From: Pirellulaceae bacterium
Lineage (GTDB): Bacteria > Planctomycetota > Planctomycetia > Pirellulales > Thermoguttaceae
Length of the DNA stretch: 37,548 bases
Direction of reading: 5' to 3'
Assembly (NCBI GenBank): GCA_012744395.1
Contig: JAAYCB010000072.1
Span: 1 to 37,548 of the forward strand
Positions 17,443-25,698 of the stretch are shown here, one piece after another; positions within the stretch are counted from its first letter, which is position 1; the number at the start of each line of letters is the position of its first letter. Under the pieces are notes generated by a model. The model saw only the letters and a list, made by a program, of their open reading frames with translations. It had not been told where the DNA came from and searched no databases. The translations under genes were made by a program, and so were the position numbers.

Positions 17443-18708
17443 GTGCACGGACTGCTAGCCCACTGGGCGGGGCTGACGGCCATGGGGGCGTTGGCTTGCG
17501 TCTCCGCGCTCTGCTCGGCGAGTGAAGCGGCGTTGTTTTCGCTGAATGGCCGCCAGTGTCGGAAATTGGCCGCGGATCGGCGGGGCCGGATCGCCCTTTC
17601 CCTGCTGGAGGACCCCGATCGGCTGCTTACGGCGGTGCTGTTCTGGAACCTGATCATCAACCTGGCCTACTTCGCAATCGCCTCGATGATCAGCCTGCGG
17701 TTGGAGCGATCCGGCTCTTCGGCCGCAGCGGCCGTCGTGGCCTTCGGCGCGCTGCTGGTGCTGATTGTCTTCGGTGAGATGGTTCCCAAGAGCGTGGGAG
17801 TGTTGACGCCCGGTCCGCTGGCCGGCCTGCTGGCGGTGCCGATCGCCGGCCTCGTTCGGCTGATCGGCCCCGTCTTGCCGGCACTGCGGACCGCCAACCT
17901 GCTTTCGCGGCGGTTGTTCTGCCCGCGTTTCCAGGCGGAACCGCACCTTCGCATCGGCGATCTGGAGCGCGCCGTGGCACTTTCCACGCAGAACGCCGCC
18001 TTGCTCGAGCAAGAGCAGCTCGTGCTCCAGAGCATCGTCGGGCTGTCGGAAATCCGCGTCGATGAGCTGATGCGGCCGCGGAACAGTTGCCGGACCTTTC
18101 GCCCGCCCGTGGCGCTTGCCGACCTGAAGGGCCAGATGCCCCCGAGCGGATACCTGTTGGTGACGGAGCCTGACAGCGACGAAATCGCCAAGGCGATCCC
18201 GCTGAAGAGCCTCTCGCGCGTCCCGCGCGAGCACCTGGAGAACCACGCCGAAGCGGTGGTCTACGTGCCGTGGTGCACGACCGTCGCCGACGCGCTGGAG
18301 GTGATGTTTCGCGGCCCCTGGCGCGTGGCGGCCGTGATCAACGAGTACGGGGAGACGATCGGCATCGTCACGGAGGACGATGTTCTCGACACGGTCTTCA
18401 GCAAGGCGTCCAGCCGTGTGGAGCGAATCCTCTCCCGCCAGCCGCTCCGCCAGGTCGGTCCGGACCGCTGGCACGTGGACGGGATGACCGGGCTGAGGCG
18501 GTTGCGGCGGCACTTCAGTCTTGATGGTCCGGCATGCCGGAGCGTGACCGTTGCCGGGGTGATTCAGGAAATCCTCAATCGCCTGCCGGCGGCGGGAGAC
18601 GAGTGCACGTGGGGCCCGTTTCATTTCCGCGTGCTGCGGACTTCCGGGCGAGTCCCCCAGCTCATCGAACTGACGCTCCTCTCTCCCCCGCCGGAGGCGA
18701 CGCGATGA
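17443..18708 (+). CDS. CNNM/CorC (HlyC) family membrane protein with CBS and CorC domains
   Basis: 421 aa. The family (DUF21/CNNM transmembrane domain plus CBS pair) is linked to Mg2+ or Co2+ transport; older 'hemolysin' names are not meaningful. The CNNM domain (about 1-170) has the signature FGEMVPKS. A CBS pair lies at about 205-330 (RPRNSC..., VINEYGETIGIVTEDDVLD). A CorC_HlyC domain ends the protein (about 335-412). GTG at 17443 has GGAG 10 nt upstream. Its stop overlaps the next start by the bases ATGA, so the two CNNM genes are translationally coupled. Confidence 0.88.
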   Translation: MHGLLAHWAGLTAMGALACVSALCSASEAALFSLNGRQCRKLAADRRGRIALSLLEDPDRLLTAVLFWNLIINLAYFAIASMISLRLERSGSSAAAAVVAFGALLVLIVFGEMVPKSVGVLTPGPLAGLLAVPIAGLVRLIGPVLPALRTANLLSRRLFCPRFQAEPHLRIGDLERAVALSTQNAALLEQEQLVLQSIVGLSEIRVDELMRPRNSCRTFRPPVALADLKGQMPPSGYLLVTEPDSDEIAKAIPLKSLSRVPREHLENHAEAVVYVPWCTTVADALEVMFRGPWRVAAVINEYGETIGIVTEDDVLDTVFSKASSRVERILSRQPLRQVGPDRWHVDGMTGLRRLRRHFSLDGPACRSVTVAGVIQEILNRLPAAGDECTWGPFHFRVLRTSGRVPQLIELTLLSPPPEATR

Positions 18709-19673
18709 TCTGGGCGGCGCTGGGCCTGGCAATGGTCGGGCTGTCCCTGAGCGGCTTGTTCAGCGGGTCGGAGACGGGCTTCTACCGGGCGTCGCGGATT
18801 CGCCTCGTCCTCGACGCCTTGAGCGGGGATCGGATCGCGCGCGGACTGCTCTGGCTGACCAATCACGCCTCGATGTTCGTGGCCACCACGCTGGTCGGAA
18901 ACAACATTGCCAACTACATGGTCTCGCTGGCGATTGTCCTGGGGACGAACGAGCTGGTTGCCGGCGATTCATGGATTCCCGAGTTGCTCGCCCCGGTGTT
19001 GCTCGCCCCAATCCTGTTCGTCTACGGAGAGTTGGTCCCAAAATACCTCTTCCTGCACGCCCCCAACCGCTTGCTCCGCCGAGCCGGCTGGCCACTGCTT
19101 GTGTTCGTCATCCTCTTCCTGCCGGTCAGCTCGCTGCTCTGGCTGCTGAACCGGGCCCTGGCGGGATTGCTCGGCGAATCCCTCGAGCGAGTCCACTTGA
19201 GGATCGCCCGCCGCGAACTCCGCAAAATCCTCGAAGAGGGGCACGAAGTCGGCATTCTCCATCCGGTCCAGCAGAAGTTGGCGGCAAGCATTTTCGCGTC
19301 GGCCGACCACACGTTGCGGCGCTACCTGTCTCCCCTCAGCGGAGTGGCTCGAGCGCGGGCCGGGATGAGCAAGGAGGAGATTCTCGGGCTGGGCCGGCGG
19401 TTCAAACTGGCCGAGGTGCCGATCGAAGATGCCGACCAACCCGGACAACTGGCGGCCTACGTGCGGACGATCGACCTGGAGTTGAGCCCGTCGTCCGAGG
19501 TCGGGGCCGTGCGGCCGCTGATGTCCATTCCTGCCGGCGAGACTCCCCTGACAGCATTGATCCGCTTGCAGAGCGCGCGGGAGAATCTAGCGCGGGTCAT
19601 CGACCGACGAGGGCAGACGGTCGGAATCCTGAGCGCTGCGCAACTCCGCCGGCGGCTGCTGCGAGACAACTAG
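18705..19673 (+). CDS. CNNM-family membrane protein without CorC domain
   Basis: 322 aa. The CNNM domain (about 1-165) has SGSETGFYRASR and YGELVPKY. A CBS pair follows (about 205-255 and 270-320: RRGQTVGILSAAQLRRRL). The C-terminal CorC domain of the upstream paralogue is missing; the protein ends right after the second CBS. The start codon overlaps the upstream stop (ATGA), so the pair may form a heteromer. The same metal-transport family link applies; the direct function is unknown. Confidence 0.85.
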   Translation: MIWAALGLAMVGLSLSGLFSGSETGFYRASRIRLVLDALSGDRIARGLLWLTNHASMFVATTLVGNNIANYMVSLAIVLGTNELVAGDSWIPELLAPVLLAPILFVYGELVPKYLFLHAPNRLLRRAGWPLLVFVILFLPVSSLLWLLNRALAGLLGESLERVHLRIARRELRKILEEGHEVGILHPVQQKLAASIFASADHTLRRYLSPLSGVARARAGMSKEEILGLGRRFKLAEVPIEDADQPGQLAAYVRTIDLELSPSSEVGAVRPLMSIPAGETPLTALIRLQSARENLARVIDRRGQTVGILSAAQLRRRLLRDN

Positions 19674-19758
19674 CCGGCCGCCGCCCGGAGCCTGGCACGG
19701 CGCGCCGCTCGGCCGCCCGGTCTTGCTGCCAGGCAATCGTCGACGAGAAGCACAACCC

Positions 19759-21093
19759 ATGAAATCGCCGTCACGACAACTCCTGCCGCTTGCCGCGATT
19801 GCCCTCGGCGCCGCCTGCTGCGGTTGCCAGGACCGGGATCTGTATCCGAGCGGTCCGATCGTGCTGATCTGCCCCTGGTCGGCCGGCGGCGGCACCGACC
19901 AGACCAGCCGGCAGGTCGCGACGCTCCTGGAGCGGCAGCTCGGCGTGCCGGTCAACGTCGTCAACTCCACCGGCGGTGCGGGAGTGACGGGACACACGCG
20001 GGGGGCCTTGGCGCGGCCGGACGGCTACACGATCACGATGGTCACCGTGGAGATCAATATGCTCCACTGGCGCGGCTTGACGAATGTCTCCTACCAGGAC
20101 TTCGATCCGGTTGGAATGCTCAACCGCGACGCCACGGCGGTCTTCGTCCGTCGCGACGCGCCGTGGAAGACTCTCGGCGAGCTCCAGAAACACATCCGAG
20201 ATAACCCGGGACACGTCAAGGCGTCGGGGACGGCCCGGGGGGGGAGCTGGCATCTGGGATTTGCCGGTTGGCTGGACCATGAAGGGATTGATCCGGGCAG
20301 CGCGACCTGGGTCTCGATCAACGGCGCGGCGCCGTCGCTCCAGGAGCTGATTGCCGGCGGCATCGATCTCGCCTGCTGTAGTCTGCCCGAGGCCCAGGCC
20401 CTGCTCGACGCGGGCCGCGTCCGGTGCCTGGGAGTGATGGCCGATCAGCGGGTCGGGCAATACCCGGACGTGCCGACGTTCCACGAGCAGGGCGTGGATT
20501 GGACGTTCGCGGCCTGGCGCGGGATCTGCCTTCCCAAGGGGTGCCCTGCGGAGGTCCGCAGCCGGCTGGCGTCGGCTCTGGAAAAGGTGGCCCGGAGCAG
20601 CGCGTTCCGCGATCCCATGGGCAACGCTGGTTTCGATGTCACCTGGCAGCCGCCCGAGCAGTTCGCCGAGACGATGGCGCGCGTCGACGAGCAACTCGGA
20701 AAGTTGCTCACCAGCGCGGCGATGCAGTCGATCGGGGAGTCGAGATTCGGACCGATGTTCTTTCCAACCGTTCTGGCCGCGGTTGGAGGCGTGGTCTTCC
20801 TCGGCCTGATCGTGACGGGGCAATTGACACGCCCCGAGCAGACGGAGCGGCTGTCCATGCATGACCTGGGACGGCTCGCTGAGACCGCCACTTGCGTCGT
20901 GGTGTATGTCATGTTCGCCGAGACGGTCGGCTTCTTGCTGACGGCCGGCCCGCTGCTCGTGTTTCTCCTCGTGCGCCTCGGCAATCGCTGGCGCGTGAGC
21001 GTTGCCGCAAGCGCGGTCGTCGTGGGCCTGGTCTACCAGTTGTTCGCCGTGGGATTGCGGGTTCCCCTGCCCCGGGGCTGGTTGGGATGGTGA
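19759..21093 (+). CDS. TctC-TctB fusion: substrate-binding protein joined to small membrane subunit of a tripartite tricarboxylate transporter
   Basis: 444 aa in one uninterrupted frame. Residues 1-23 are a lipoprotein-like signal (GAACCGC). Residues 28-320 are a TctC/Bug-type binding protein (GPIVLICPWSAGGGTDQTSR, NSTGGAGVTGH, the conserved DxPTFHEQG region at 237-245). From about 333 the chain becomes a TctB-like domain: hydrophobic segments at 335-355, about 376-404 and 413-436, then the typical end VPLPRG. In known TTT systems these are separate proteins. Here the binding domain would be tethered to the membrane at both ends. TctA starts 1 nt after the stop. Confidence 0.85.
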   Translation: MKSPSRQLLPLAAIALGAACCGCQDRDLYPSGPIVLICPWSAGGGTDQTSRQVATLLERQLGVPVNVVNSTGGAGVTGHTRGALARPDGYTITMVTVEINMLHWRGLTNVSYQDFDPVGMLNRDATAVFVRRDAPWKTLGELQKHIRDNPGHVKASGTARGGSWHLGFAGWLDHEGIDPGSATWVSINGAAPSLQELIAGGIDLACCSLPEAQALLDAGRVRCLGVMADQRVGQYPDVPTFHEQGVDWTFAAWRGICLPKGCPAEVRSRLASALEKVARSSAFRDPMGNAGFDVTWQPPEQFAETMARVDEQLGKLLTSAAMQSIGESRFGPMFFPTVLAAVGGVVFLGLIVTGQLTRPEQTERLSMHDLGRLAETATCVVVYVMFAETVGFLLTAGPLLVFLLVRLGNRWRVSVAASAVVVGLVYQLFAVGLRVPLPRGWLGW

Positions 21094-21094
21094 C

Positions 21095-22687
21095 ATGAGC
21101 GAATCCTTGCTGCAAGCGTTTTCCGGGGTTCTTGGCGACCTCCGTGTCTTGCTGATCATTGTCGCCGCGGCGATTTACGGCATCTTCCTGGGGGCCGTGC
21201 CGGGTTTGACCGCGACGATGGCCGTCGCGCTGCTTGTGCCGGCGACTTTCTTTCTCGATCCGATTCCGGCCCTGGCGGCCGTGGTGACCGTTGAGGCGTG
21301 TGCGATTTTCGCCGGCGACATTCCCAACGCGCTGCTGCGGATTCCGGGCACTCCCGCCTCGGCCGCCTACGCCGACGACGTCTACGCGTTCACCCGCGCC
21401 GGCCGCTCCGCGGAGGTTCTCGGAGTCTGCCTGACGTTCTCCGTCGCCGGCGGCGTGTTGGGCACGGTGATTCTTGCGCTGTTTGCCCCGCAATTGGCCC
21501 GGATCACCACCTGGTTCAGCGTGGCCGAGTATTTCTGGCTCTACCTGCTCGGATTGAGCTCCGCGGTGATCGTTTCTCGCGGGTCGACATGGAAAGCGGC
21601 CTTGGCCCTGATCATCGGCCTGTTCCTCTCGACGGTCGGCCTGAGCGCCGTCCACGGGCAGGCCCGCTTCACCTTCGGTCAGGCCGAGCTGTTTCAGGGG
21701 GTCAATTTCATTCCGGCGATGATCGGCCTGTTTGGGGTCTCGGAAGTCTTTCGCAACATTCTGACTTACGATTTCGCCGCCACAACGCCCGGCAGCCAGG
21801 CAGGCGGGCCGTTCTCGCCGCCTCGCTCCTGGAAGCAACGGCTGGCTGAGTCCGTACGTTCCGTCTTCGGCGCCAGTCTGCCCCTGTTGTGGATTCGCAG
21901 ATGGCACGCGATCCGCTCGGGGATGATGGGGTCGCTGATCGGGATGCTGCCGGGCGCGGGGGCCGACATCGCCGCCTGGGTATCGTTGGCGGTGTCGAAG
22001 CGGTTTTCGCCGAAACCCGAGGAGTATGGGGCGGGCTCGATGGAGGGCGTCTCGGATGCCAGCTCCGCGAACAGCGGGGCGTTGGCCGGCGCGTGGGTCC
22101 CGGCCCTGGTCTTCGGCATCCCGGGCGATTCCGTGACAGCGATTGTCATGGGCGTCCTGCTGATGAAGAACATCAAGCCTGGTCCCGAGATCTTCGAGAA
22201 GCAGGCCGTTCTCGTCTACAGCATCTTCCTGATCTTCTTCCTGGCGAATCTGCTGCTGATCGCCGCCGGTTTCCTGGCGATCAAGGCGGGCGGCTACGCC
22301 GTGAGAATTCCCCGCAAGGTCCTCCTGCCCGTGATCCTGCTGTTCTGCGTAATCGGTTCCTATGCGATCAACGGCAGCTACTTCGACATCGGCGCGATGT
22401 TGGCGATGGGCGGCCTTGGTTTTGCCCTCGAACGCCGGCGGATTCCGCTCGGGCCGGTAGTGCTCGGGATCATTCTGGGCGGACCGTTGGAGGAGCGGTT
22501 CATGCAGACGCTGTCGAGTTCGGAGAGCGCGTGGGAGGCGTTCTTTTCGCGCCCGATGGCGGCCGCCCTGGGCGTTGCCTCGCTGCTCGTCTGGCTCGCG
22601 CCTCTGGTCATTTCGCTCCGGCAGCCGCGGCGGCTGCTGAAGTCCGTATCCGCGCGGCTCCGGCGACTCCGGCAAGGCTCGTCCTGA
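21095..22687 (+). CDS. tctA: Tripartite tricarboxylate transporter large permease
   Basis: 530 aa, about 12 hydrophobic helices. The large transport subunit of the TTT family, which takes up citrate or other carboxylates with an ion gradient. The two family glycine/proline motifs are present: GAVPGLTATMAVAL (about 34-47) and GMLPGAGADIAAW (about 285-297). The ATG at 21095 lies 1 nt after the stop of the TctC-TctB gene, so both are one operon. Together they form a complete transporter in two polypeptides. The substrate cannot be read from the sequence. No two-component regulator (TctD/TctE) is nearby. Confidence 0.92.
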   Translation: MSESLLQAFSGVLGDLRVLLIIVAAAIYGIFLGAVPGLTATMAVALLVPATFFLDPIPALAAVVTVEACAIFAGDIPNALLRIPGTPASAAYADDVYAFTRAGRSAEVLGVCLTFSVAGGVLGTVILALFAPQLARITTWFSVAEYFWLYLLGLSSAVIVSRGSTWKAALALIIGLFLSTVGLSAVHGQARFTFGQAELFQGVNFIPAMIGLFGVSEVFRNILTYDFAATTPGSQAGGPFSPPRSWKQRLAESVRSVFGASLPLLWIRRWHAIRSGMMGSLIGMLPGAGADIAAWVSLAVSKRFSPKPEEYGAGSMEGVSDASSANSGALAGAWVPALVFGIPGDSVTAIVMGVLLMKNIKPGPEIFEKQAVLVYSIFLIFFLANLLLIAAGFLAIKAGGYAVRIPRKVLLPVILLFCVIGSYAINGSYFDIGAMLAMGGLGFALERRRIPLGPVVLGIILGGPLEERFMQTLSSSESAWEAFFSRPMAAALGVASLLVWLAPLVISLRQPRRLLKSVSARLRRLRQGSS

Positions 22688-22785
22688 AACGCGGCGTCCG
22701 GCCGGCGATGCAGACAGACCGTGCCCCCCCTGGGCCGTACAGCGTGGCGGCGCCGGCCGCGCCCCGCCGAATGCCTGCCCGGGGC

Positions 22786-23022
22786 TTACTTGTGGTACCC
22801 CAAGTCCTTGACTACGGCGAGCATCTCCTCGTACGTGATGAAGCGGCGACGGTGGCGGAGCTTATATTGGTCGATAGCGGTTGCCATCTCGCGGGCCTCG
22901 GGCGAGAGGTCCGCGTGGTTGTTGCCGAACTGGCGTCGCTCGTGCTCGGGTGGCAACCCCGTGGGAACGCCGTAGCTGCGTCGATCGACAAACGTCCCTT
23001 CCGGTTCGAAGCATTGCGACAT
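22786..23022 (-). CDS. Small conserved basic protein of unknown function
   Basis: 78 aa from the ATG at 23022. Acidic and polar at the N-terminus, then a helical C-terminal part with LSPEAREMATAIDQYK, RHRRRFITYEEML and a final LGYHK. I recall near-identical C-terminal motifs in small hypothetical proteins of planctomycetes; this was not searched. The basic RHRRR patch suggests binding to RNA, DNA or ribosomes, but that is inference. It has a fair promoter of its own (23133-23161) and is monocistronic, facing the tct operon. Confidence 0.7.
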   Translation of the reverse strand: MSQCFEPEGTFVDRRSYGVPTGLPPEHERRQFGNNHADLSPEAREMATAIDQYKLRHRRRFITYEEMLAVVKDLGYHK

Positions 23023-23132
23023 GTGGTTAGTCCTTCCCAAGTTCTGGCACCGCAGGCGGGGGACAAGCGGCGGCATGTCTGGTCCTCGCACATCGCCGCC
23101 GGAGGCTTGGCGCAACGGACGGAGCCTAGGAA

Positions 23133-23161
23133 AGCCTAGCGCATGATTCCCACCGGGTCAA
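23133..23161 (-). promoter_or_regulatory. Promoter of the small basic protein
   Basis: Minus strand TTGACC (23156-23161), 17 nt, TAGGCT (23133-23138). On the plus strand the word AGCCTAG occurs twice, at 23123-23129 and 23133-23139, one helical turn apart, over and just downstream of the -10. Confidence 0.4.
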
Positions 23162-23309
23162 ATCAAGCCGCCCGCCTGCGGGGGGCGGATCGGCTGTGCC
23201 GACAGGGGCGGATCTGCCGATCGTAGGGGTGCGGCATGTGCCACGGCAGATTCCCGGGCGATCGGTCCGATGCCCGCGACGGAGCTGGCCGGCTTTTCTC
23301 CCGGGGTGG

Positions 23310-23341
23310 GCGGTCCGCGCGGCATCCGCCGCGCGGATCGC
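23310..23341 (-). terminator. GC-rich hairpin behind the TPR lipoprotein gene
   Basis: A 14-bp stem with one mismatch (arms 23310-23323 and 23328-23341, 4-nt loop) lies 12 nt downstream of the TPR gene stop. It has no U-run, so it may end transcription weakly or protect the 3' end. The rest of 23023-23353 holds only the promoter above. Confidence 0.4.
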
Positions 23342-23353
23342 CGCTTGGCGCGC

Positions 23354-24256
23354 TTAGCGGCGGACGATCGCGCTGTCGATCCCCATTTGGGCGAGCAGGT
23401 GACGGCTCGGCCCGTGCGCCGGGTCGACGGCCAGTGCGTCGAAGGCCGCCTGGGCGGCATGCTGCGGGCGTCCCGCGAGCATCTCCGCCTTGGCAAGGCA
23501 ATAGAGCGTCTCCAGACTGCGGTCGCCCTGTTGGGCGGCTGCCGAAAGCTGGGCAACCGCGTCCTCGTGGCGGCCCAGCGCTAGGTAGGATCGACCTTTG
23601 ATCGCCAAAATCGCGGCTGGTTCATCGGGGGGGGCCCAGCGGCGTGCGAGGCTCTGGACCGTGGCCAGGGCTCGGTCCGGCTGCCCGATCTCCAGGTAGA
23701 TGTTCGCGATTTCCGCCTCGATTTCCGCGTCGCCCGACGCCAGGCATTGCGCTCGGTGCAGGTCGCTGAGCGACTCCCGCAGGTGCCCGGCCTGGTGCAT
23801 TATCCGACCCCTCAGGGCCCAGGCGGCTGCCAGGTCGAGTTTCAGATCGAGGGCCGACTCGGCCGACTCCCGGGCGGACTGGAGGTTGCCCAACGCCATC
23901 TGCATTTCACCGTATGCTACCCGCAGCGAGGGGTCTTCCGGTGAGAGGCGAATTGCCTCGGCCAACTGTGCCACCGCTTCGGCGCGACTCCCGCGGGCCC
24001 ACAGCAGCCGGCCGAACTTGTGACGCGCGTCCGGATCCTCGGGGCACACATCGACCGCCTTTGACAGCAGCGGTTCGGCTTCCTGCCAGCACGCGCGCTC
24101 CATCGCCGCGACTCCCTGGCGGCAAAGCTGCCGCGAAACGATCGTCGCGGGAGAGATCGGCGCCTCACGCCCCCATAGCTGGCAACCCGGCTGCGAGCTC
24201 AGCATGAAGCCGAGCCCCAGCAACCAGGCCAGGATGGTCGGGGAGGGAGGATGCAT
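23354..24256 (-). CDS. TPR-repeat lipoprotein
   Basis: 300 aa. A signal peptide with a probable lipid-attached Cys in PGCQLWG (about residue 25) is followed by a row of tetratricopeptide repeats. Typical TPR helices are AEPLLSKAVDVCPEDPDAR, AVAQLAEAIRLSPEDPSLR, AESALDLKLDLAAAW and AAQAAFDALAVDPAHG. TPR arrays hold protein complexes together; the partner is unknown. The ATG at 24256 is chosen because it starts the signal peptide; 51 codons upstream are spurious. The promoter at 24309-24337 fits this start. Confidence 0.85.
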   Translation of the reverse strand: MHPPSPTILAWLLGLGFMLSSQPGCQLWGREAPISPATIVSRQLCRQGVAAMERACWQEAEPLLSKAVDVCPEDPDARHKFGRLLWARGSRAEAVAQLAEAIRLSPEDPSLRVAYGEMQMALGNLQSARESAESALDLKLDLAAAWALRGRIMHQAGHLRESLSDLHRAQCLASGDAEIEAEIANIYLEIGQPDRALATVQSLARRWAPPDEPAAILAIKGRSYLALGRHEDAVAQLSAAAQQGDRSLETLYCLAKAEMLAGRPQHAAQAAFDALAVDPAHGPSRHLLAQMGIDSAIVRR

Positions 24257-24308
24257 GGTCGATCGACGATTCAGGACTTTGGGCCGAGTCGGCGACAGCC
24301 ATTCCGGC

Positions 24309-24337
24309 AATGTCGAACACTCCGGTTCGGCTGTCAA
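24309..24337 (-). promoter_or_regulatory. Promoter of the TPR lipoprotein gene
   Basis: Minus strand perfect TTGACA (24332-24337), 17 nt, GACATT (24309-24314). The -10 is weak. Confidence 0.45.
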
Positions 24338-24487
24338 TCGACACGGTCTGCGCGGACTGGGCAGCGATCGTAGCAGAAGGCTCGAGTGCCTGCCAGATCG
24401 GTTTGCCATACTTCAATCCCCAACCAATCCCCAAAGGGGGCACGCCAGCTTCTTATCCTGGCTGCCAATCGCCAGCTTGGCAACCCC

Positions 24488-24547
24488 TGAGGCCCCGCGG
24501 CCTCAAGGGCCAAGCGGATTTCCCGTGGCCGACTGGTCTGTTAGGAT
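24488..24547 (+). promoter_or_regulatory. Hairpin and weak promoter candidate before the DcrB-like gene
   Basis: A perfect hairpin TGAGGCC-CCGC-GGCCTCA lies at 24488-24505. TAGGAT at 24542-24547 could be a -10, with a poor -35 (TTTCCC at 24519-24524). The divergent region 24257-24588 otherwise holds only the opposing promoter. Confidence 0.25.
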
Positions 24548-24588
24548 AAAGGCGCGCTTGCGTCGTCACTTGGCTCGGGATCGGCAAG

Positions 24589-25020
24589 ATGCCTCAACGT
24601 TTTTCGAAACTCGGAATTTCCTTTTCGTTTCCGGACAATTGGACCCTGGACGATCGCGATGCGGTTGCCGGGGCCGACTCGGTGACCGTCTATAGCCCTG
24701 GGGGGGCATTCTGGTCGGTCAGCGTCCATCCGGCGTCGTTAGAGCCGAAAAAGCTGGCCGAGGCCGCGGTCAAGGCGATCCGCGAGGAGTACGCCGAGGT
24801 CGAAGTCGAGCCGATCCTTGCCGTTGCCGATGGCCAGGAGCTGGTCGGGTTTGACTTGGCCTTCTACTATCTCGACTTGACGAACACGGCCTGCATTCGC
24901 TGTTTTCGCACTCCGGGAGGGTGCTACGCGGTCTTCTATCAGGCGGAGGACGATGAATTCGGCCAGTTCGAACGCGTTTTCGCCGCAATGACCCAGAGCC
25001 TGCTGGAAGGGCTCCCGTGA
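24589..25020 (+). CDS. DcrB-like domain protein of unknown function
   Basis: 143 aa without signal peptide or membrane helix. The start SKLGISFSFPDNWTLDD and the alternating beta pattern with a final amphipathic helix (FGQFERVFAAMTQSLLEGL) resemble the DcrB/PsbP-like fold (DUF1795 type), in which a short N-terminal FxxPxxW motif is common. The assignment is by pattern only. It may be a cytoplasmic version of an otherwise envelope-linked fold. The next gene lies 149 nt downstream with its own promoter. Confidence 0.65.
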   Translation: MPQRFSKLGISFSFPDNWTLDDRDAVAGADSVTVYSPGGAFWSVSVHPASLEPKKLAEAAVKAIREEYAEVEVEPILAVADGQELVGFDLAFYYLDLTNTACIRCFRTPGGCYAVFYQAEDDEFGQFERVFAAMTQSLLEGLP

Positions 25021-25088
25021 AGGGTCCGGCGGCCGAACGAGCTGACGGGACACGTTCGGGCGAGGTCTTTCGCGGTCTCTTCCGTGTG

Positions 25089-25118
25089 TTGAGCGGGCCC
25101 CCCGCGATCCGTTATACT
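25089..25118 (+). promoter_or_regulatory. Promoter of the winged-helix gene
   Basis: TTGAGC (25089-25094), 18 nt, TATACT (25113-25118). Leader about 45 nt with GGGAGG 9 nt before the ATG. Confidence 0.45.
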
Positions 25119-25169
25119 CGACCCCGATGGGTGCTCGGGCAGAATCACCACACCGGGAGGACTTGACTG

Positions 25170-25397
25170 ATGGCTAACGACGCCGGGTCTGATTCACTCG
25201 TTGCGGGAATCGGTCTGATTGCTGGCAAGGTCTGGCAGACGCTGGATGCCGAGGGGCCGTTGAGCTTCGGCAGACTGGTTAAGAAAGTCGGCGCGCCGCG
25301 CGACAGCGTGATGCAGGGGCTCGGCTGGCTGGCACGCGAAGACAAGGTGCGGATCGTCGAACAGGGGCGGACCCGGATCGTGTCGCTCGGCAAGTGA
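25170..25397 (+). CDS. Winged helix-turn-helix protein, DUF2582-like
   Basis: 75 aa. Fits the small winged-helix family DUF2582: one helix (IGLIAGKVWQTLDAEG), a helix-turn-helix (SFGRLVKKVGAPRDSVMQGLGWLAREDKV) and a two-strand wing (VRIVEQGRTRIVSLG). Such proteins are thought to bind nucleic acid but have no assigned target. GGGAGG at 25155-25160 supports the ATG. It is a single-gene unit with promoter and terminator. Confidence 0.8.
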   Translation: MANDAGSDSLVAGIGLIAGKVWQTLDAEGPLSFGRLVKKVGAPRDSVMQGLGWLAREDKVRIVEQGRTRIVSLGK

Positions 25398-25473
25398 GCC
25401 TGGCAGCTTCCGCGGTACGCAGACGGCCGCGGGTGCTCCGCGGGGAGGATGCAGCGGCGGCGCGGTCGTGCGC

Positions 25474-25522
25474 AAAACAAAAGACCACGGGTTGACGGTC
25501 CATCGTCGACCCATGATCTTTT
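25474..25522 (+). terminator. Bidirectional terminator between convergent genes
   Basis: A 15-bp stem with a few wobble or mismatched pairs (arms 25483-25497 and 25504-25518, 6-nt loop) is flanked by A-rich bases on the left (AAAACAAAA) and TTTT on the right. It can therefore end transcripts of the winged-helix gene (+) and of the Cys-rich gene (-). The rest of 25398-25698 has no gene. Confidence 0.65.
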
Positions 25523-25698
25523 ATCCTGAAACGGGACCTCATTGTCCCGCCCTCCCGGCAGGCCAGGCCTGTACCACTGGTATCGGCGCGGCGGCTCTTC
25601 GGCCTGAAGCCGGTTTTGCCGGATGTGGCAGTTTTCTCTTGACGCTGGTCCAGAAACGGGCCTCGGCGGACAATCCGACCGGCCCCTTTCCGCTTGGC

